Of a DNA stretch of 50,568 nucleotides, positions 49,522 through 50,568 are shown one piece after another. Both the position numbers and the translations under genes were made by a program. The notes beneath the pieces are model-generated. The model was not told the origin of the DNA, searched no databases, and worked only from the letters and a program-made list of their open reading frames with translations. This DNA is from an uncultured Bacteroidia bacterium (GTDB taxonomy: Bacteria > Bacteroidota > Bacteroidia > Bacteroidales > F082). The number at the start of each line of letters is the position of its first letter. The stretch's first letter is position 1. The stretch spans positions 1 through 50,568 of the forward strand of contig CADBGN010000042.1 in NCBI GenBank assembly GCA_902794155.1, written 5' to 3'.

Positions 49522-50568
49522 TGTGATATTTCTTTAATAAAACTCATGAATAAGGGATGAGGATGCAGAACGGTGCTGGAATACTCGGGATGGAACTGGG
49601 TGCCGATGAACCAACGGTGGCTGGGGATCTCGACAATCTCGACCAAGAGTGTGCCGTAGATCTCGGCCACGCGGCTGCCTTTAAGCAAGTTGCAGCCATA
49701 GGCACCCAAACGCATGGTGCCGCCCAGGTTGGTAATGGTCTTCTGCTCCTCCATCATGTCGATGACATTGTGAGGAGTATCGACCATCTCACTCGAGTTG
49801 GCGTCTTTGTAACCCAACACATTGCGGGCAAATTCGATGACCATCATCTGCATGCCGAGACATACGCCGAAGGCGGGTAGGTTGTTGACACGTGCATACT
49901 CCACGGCAACAATCTTGCCCTCGATGCCGCGTTGCCCAAAGCCGGGACATACCAGGATGCCTGCCACACCGGAAAGTTGTTCTGCGACGTCCTCCTTGGT
50001 GATGTTCTCGCTGTTGATGAAGTCGATCTTCACCTTCACATGGTTGTAAATGCCTGCCAAAATCAGGCTCTCACGGATACTCTTATAGGCATCTTGTAGG
50101 TCGTATTTGCCCACCAGACCCACATGCACCTCTTTGGTGGCAGTGCGTTGCAGCTCCAAGAAACGGTGCCAGCCTTCCATCTTCGGGGTCTCTCCTACCG
50201 GCAAACCGAATTTGCGCAGCAAGGCGGCATCAAGGCCTTGGCGTTGCATGTTGACAGGCACCTCGTAGATGCTCGGCAGGTCCTCGCTTTGCACCACGCA
50301 TTCGAGGTCGACATTGCAGAAAGAGGCTACCTTTTGGCGGACGCCGTCGGAGAGGTGCTTCTCGGTGCGCAGCACAAGCACATCTGGTTGGATACCAGCG
50401 GCTTGCAATTCTTTCACCGAATGTTGTGTGGGTTTGGTCTTCAATTCATCGGCGGCCTTAAGGTAAGGAATATAGGTAAGGTGTACGCTGACGGCGCGGT
50501 TGCCGAGTTCCCATTTCAGCTGACGGATGGCTTCGAGGAAGGGGGCCGCTTCGATGTCACCGATGGTG
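49518..50568 (-). CDS. pyrG: CTP synthase, C-terminal part
   Basis: About 350 codons of PyrG are present; the frame stays open to the right edge, so the start is outside the window. Upstream of the first in-frame TTG, the translation reads TIGDIEAAPFLEAIRQ, part of the synthase domain. The glutaminase domain follows, with nucleophile loop FGVCLGMQMMVIEF (Cys), and the His/Glu pair in FIGTQFHPEYSS. The enzyme makes CTP from UTP and glutamine. The stop (TGA) overlaps the next gene. Confidence 0.97.
   Translation of the reverse strand, partial: TIGDIEAAPFLEAIRQLKWELGNRAVSVHLTYIPYLKAADELKTKPTQHSVKELQAAGIQPDVLVLRTEKHLSDGVRQKVASFCNVDLECVVQSEDLPSIYEVPVNMQRQGLDAALLRKFGLPVGETPKMEGWHRFLELQRTATKEVHVGLVGKYDLQDAYKSIRESLILAGIYNHVKVKIDFINSENITKEDVAEQLSGVAGILVCPGFGQRGIEGKIVAVEYARVNNLPAFGVCLGMQMMVIEFARNVLGYKDANSSEMVDTPHNVIDMMEEQKTITNLGGTMRLGAYGCNLLKGSRVAEIYGTLLVEIVEIPSHRWFIGTQFHPEYSSTVLHPHPLFMSFIKEISQ

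Overview
The window is a stretch of chromosome from a member of the Bacteroidota, most likely an uncultured or host-associated Bacteroidales outside the family Bacteroidaceae. Three things support this. A complete type IX secretion (T9SS) core operon is present in the order porP-gldK-gldL-gldM-gldN. At least five secreted proteins end in T9SS type A sorting domains. Promoters follow the Bacteroidetes -7 motif TAnnTTTG. No phage, plasmid, insertion sequence or CRISPR array was seen. Species cannot be named from the sequence alone.

Layout. 1-696 is the 3' end of groL. 1126-4235 holds two overlapping T9SS cargo genes with near-identical leaders and tails. 4351-6811 encodes an M23 envelope peptidase and the RseP protease. 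6916-13048 is the T9SS core. A tRNA-Pro(GGG) lies at 13237-13310 on the minus strand. 13438-18109 encodes trxB, a GSCFA protein, an RluB-type pseudouridine synthase with a long Arg/Asp repeat, and a THUMP-like methyltransferase. 18146-20594 (minus) has a small helical protein and an ABC-F ATPase. 20675-30505 (minus) is the most accessory-looking block: an ECF sigma factor, a FecR anti-sigma, an STN-domain protein with a beta-barrel, two large T9SS cargo proteins and a small lipoprotein. 30856-34755 carries rplU-rpmA, a lipoprotein, a TPR protein with an apparent frameshift, and rsmA. 34766-40618 (minus) has an S41 peptidase, nadD, gmk, yicC and two paralogous lipoproteins. 40723-44081 (plus) encodes a PNGase F-type N-glycanase with a T9SS tail and a DUF4476 protein. 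44147-50568 (minus) has a small barrel protein, a glutaminyl cyclase lipoprotein, a large MscS channel, an unknown secreted protein and the 3' part of pyrG.

How the parts fit. One theme is protein export across both membranes: the T9SS machine, several of its cargoes, and a glutaminyl cyclase that would cap their N-termini. All twelve predicted signal peptidase I substrates in the window have Gln right after the predicted cleavage site, so exporter, cargo and N-terminal modifier are encoded within about 45 kb. The best candidates for new biology are (a) the sigma/FecR/STN-barrel/T9SS-adhesin block, which looks like a cell-surface signalling unit with a plug-less, TonB-free barrel in place of a TonB-dependent transporter, and (b) the surface N-glycanase divergent from two paralogous lipoproteins. 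Both functional readings are inferences from domain content and gene order.
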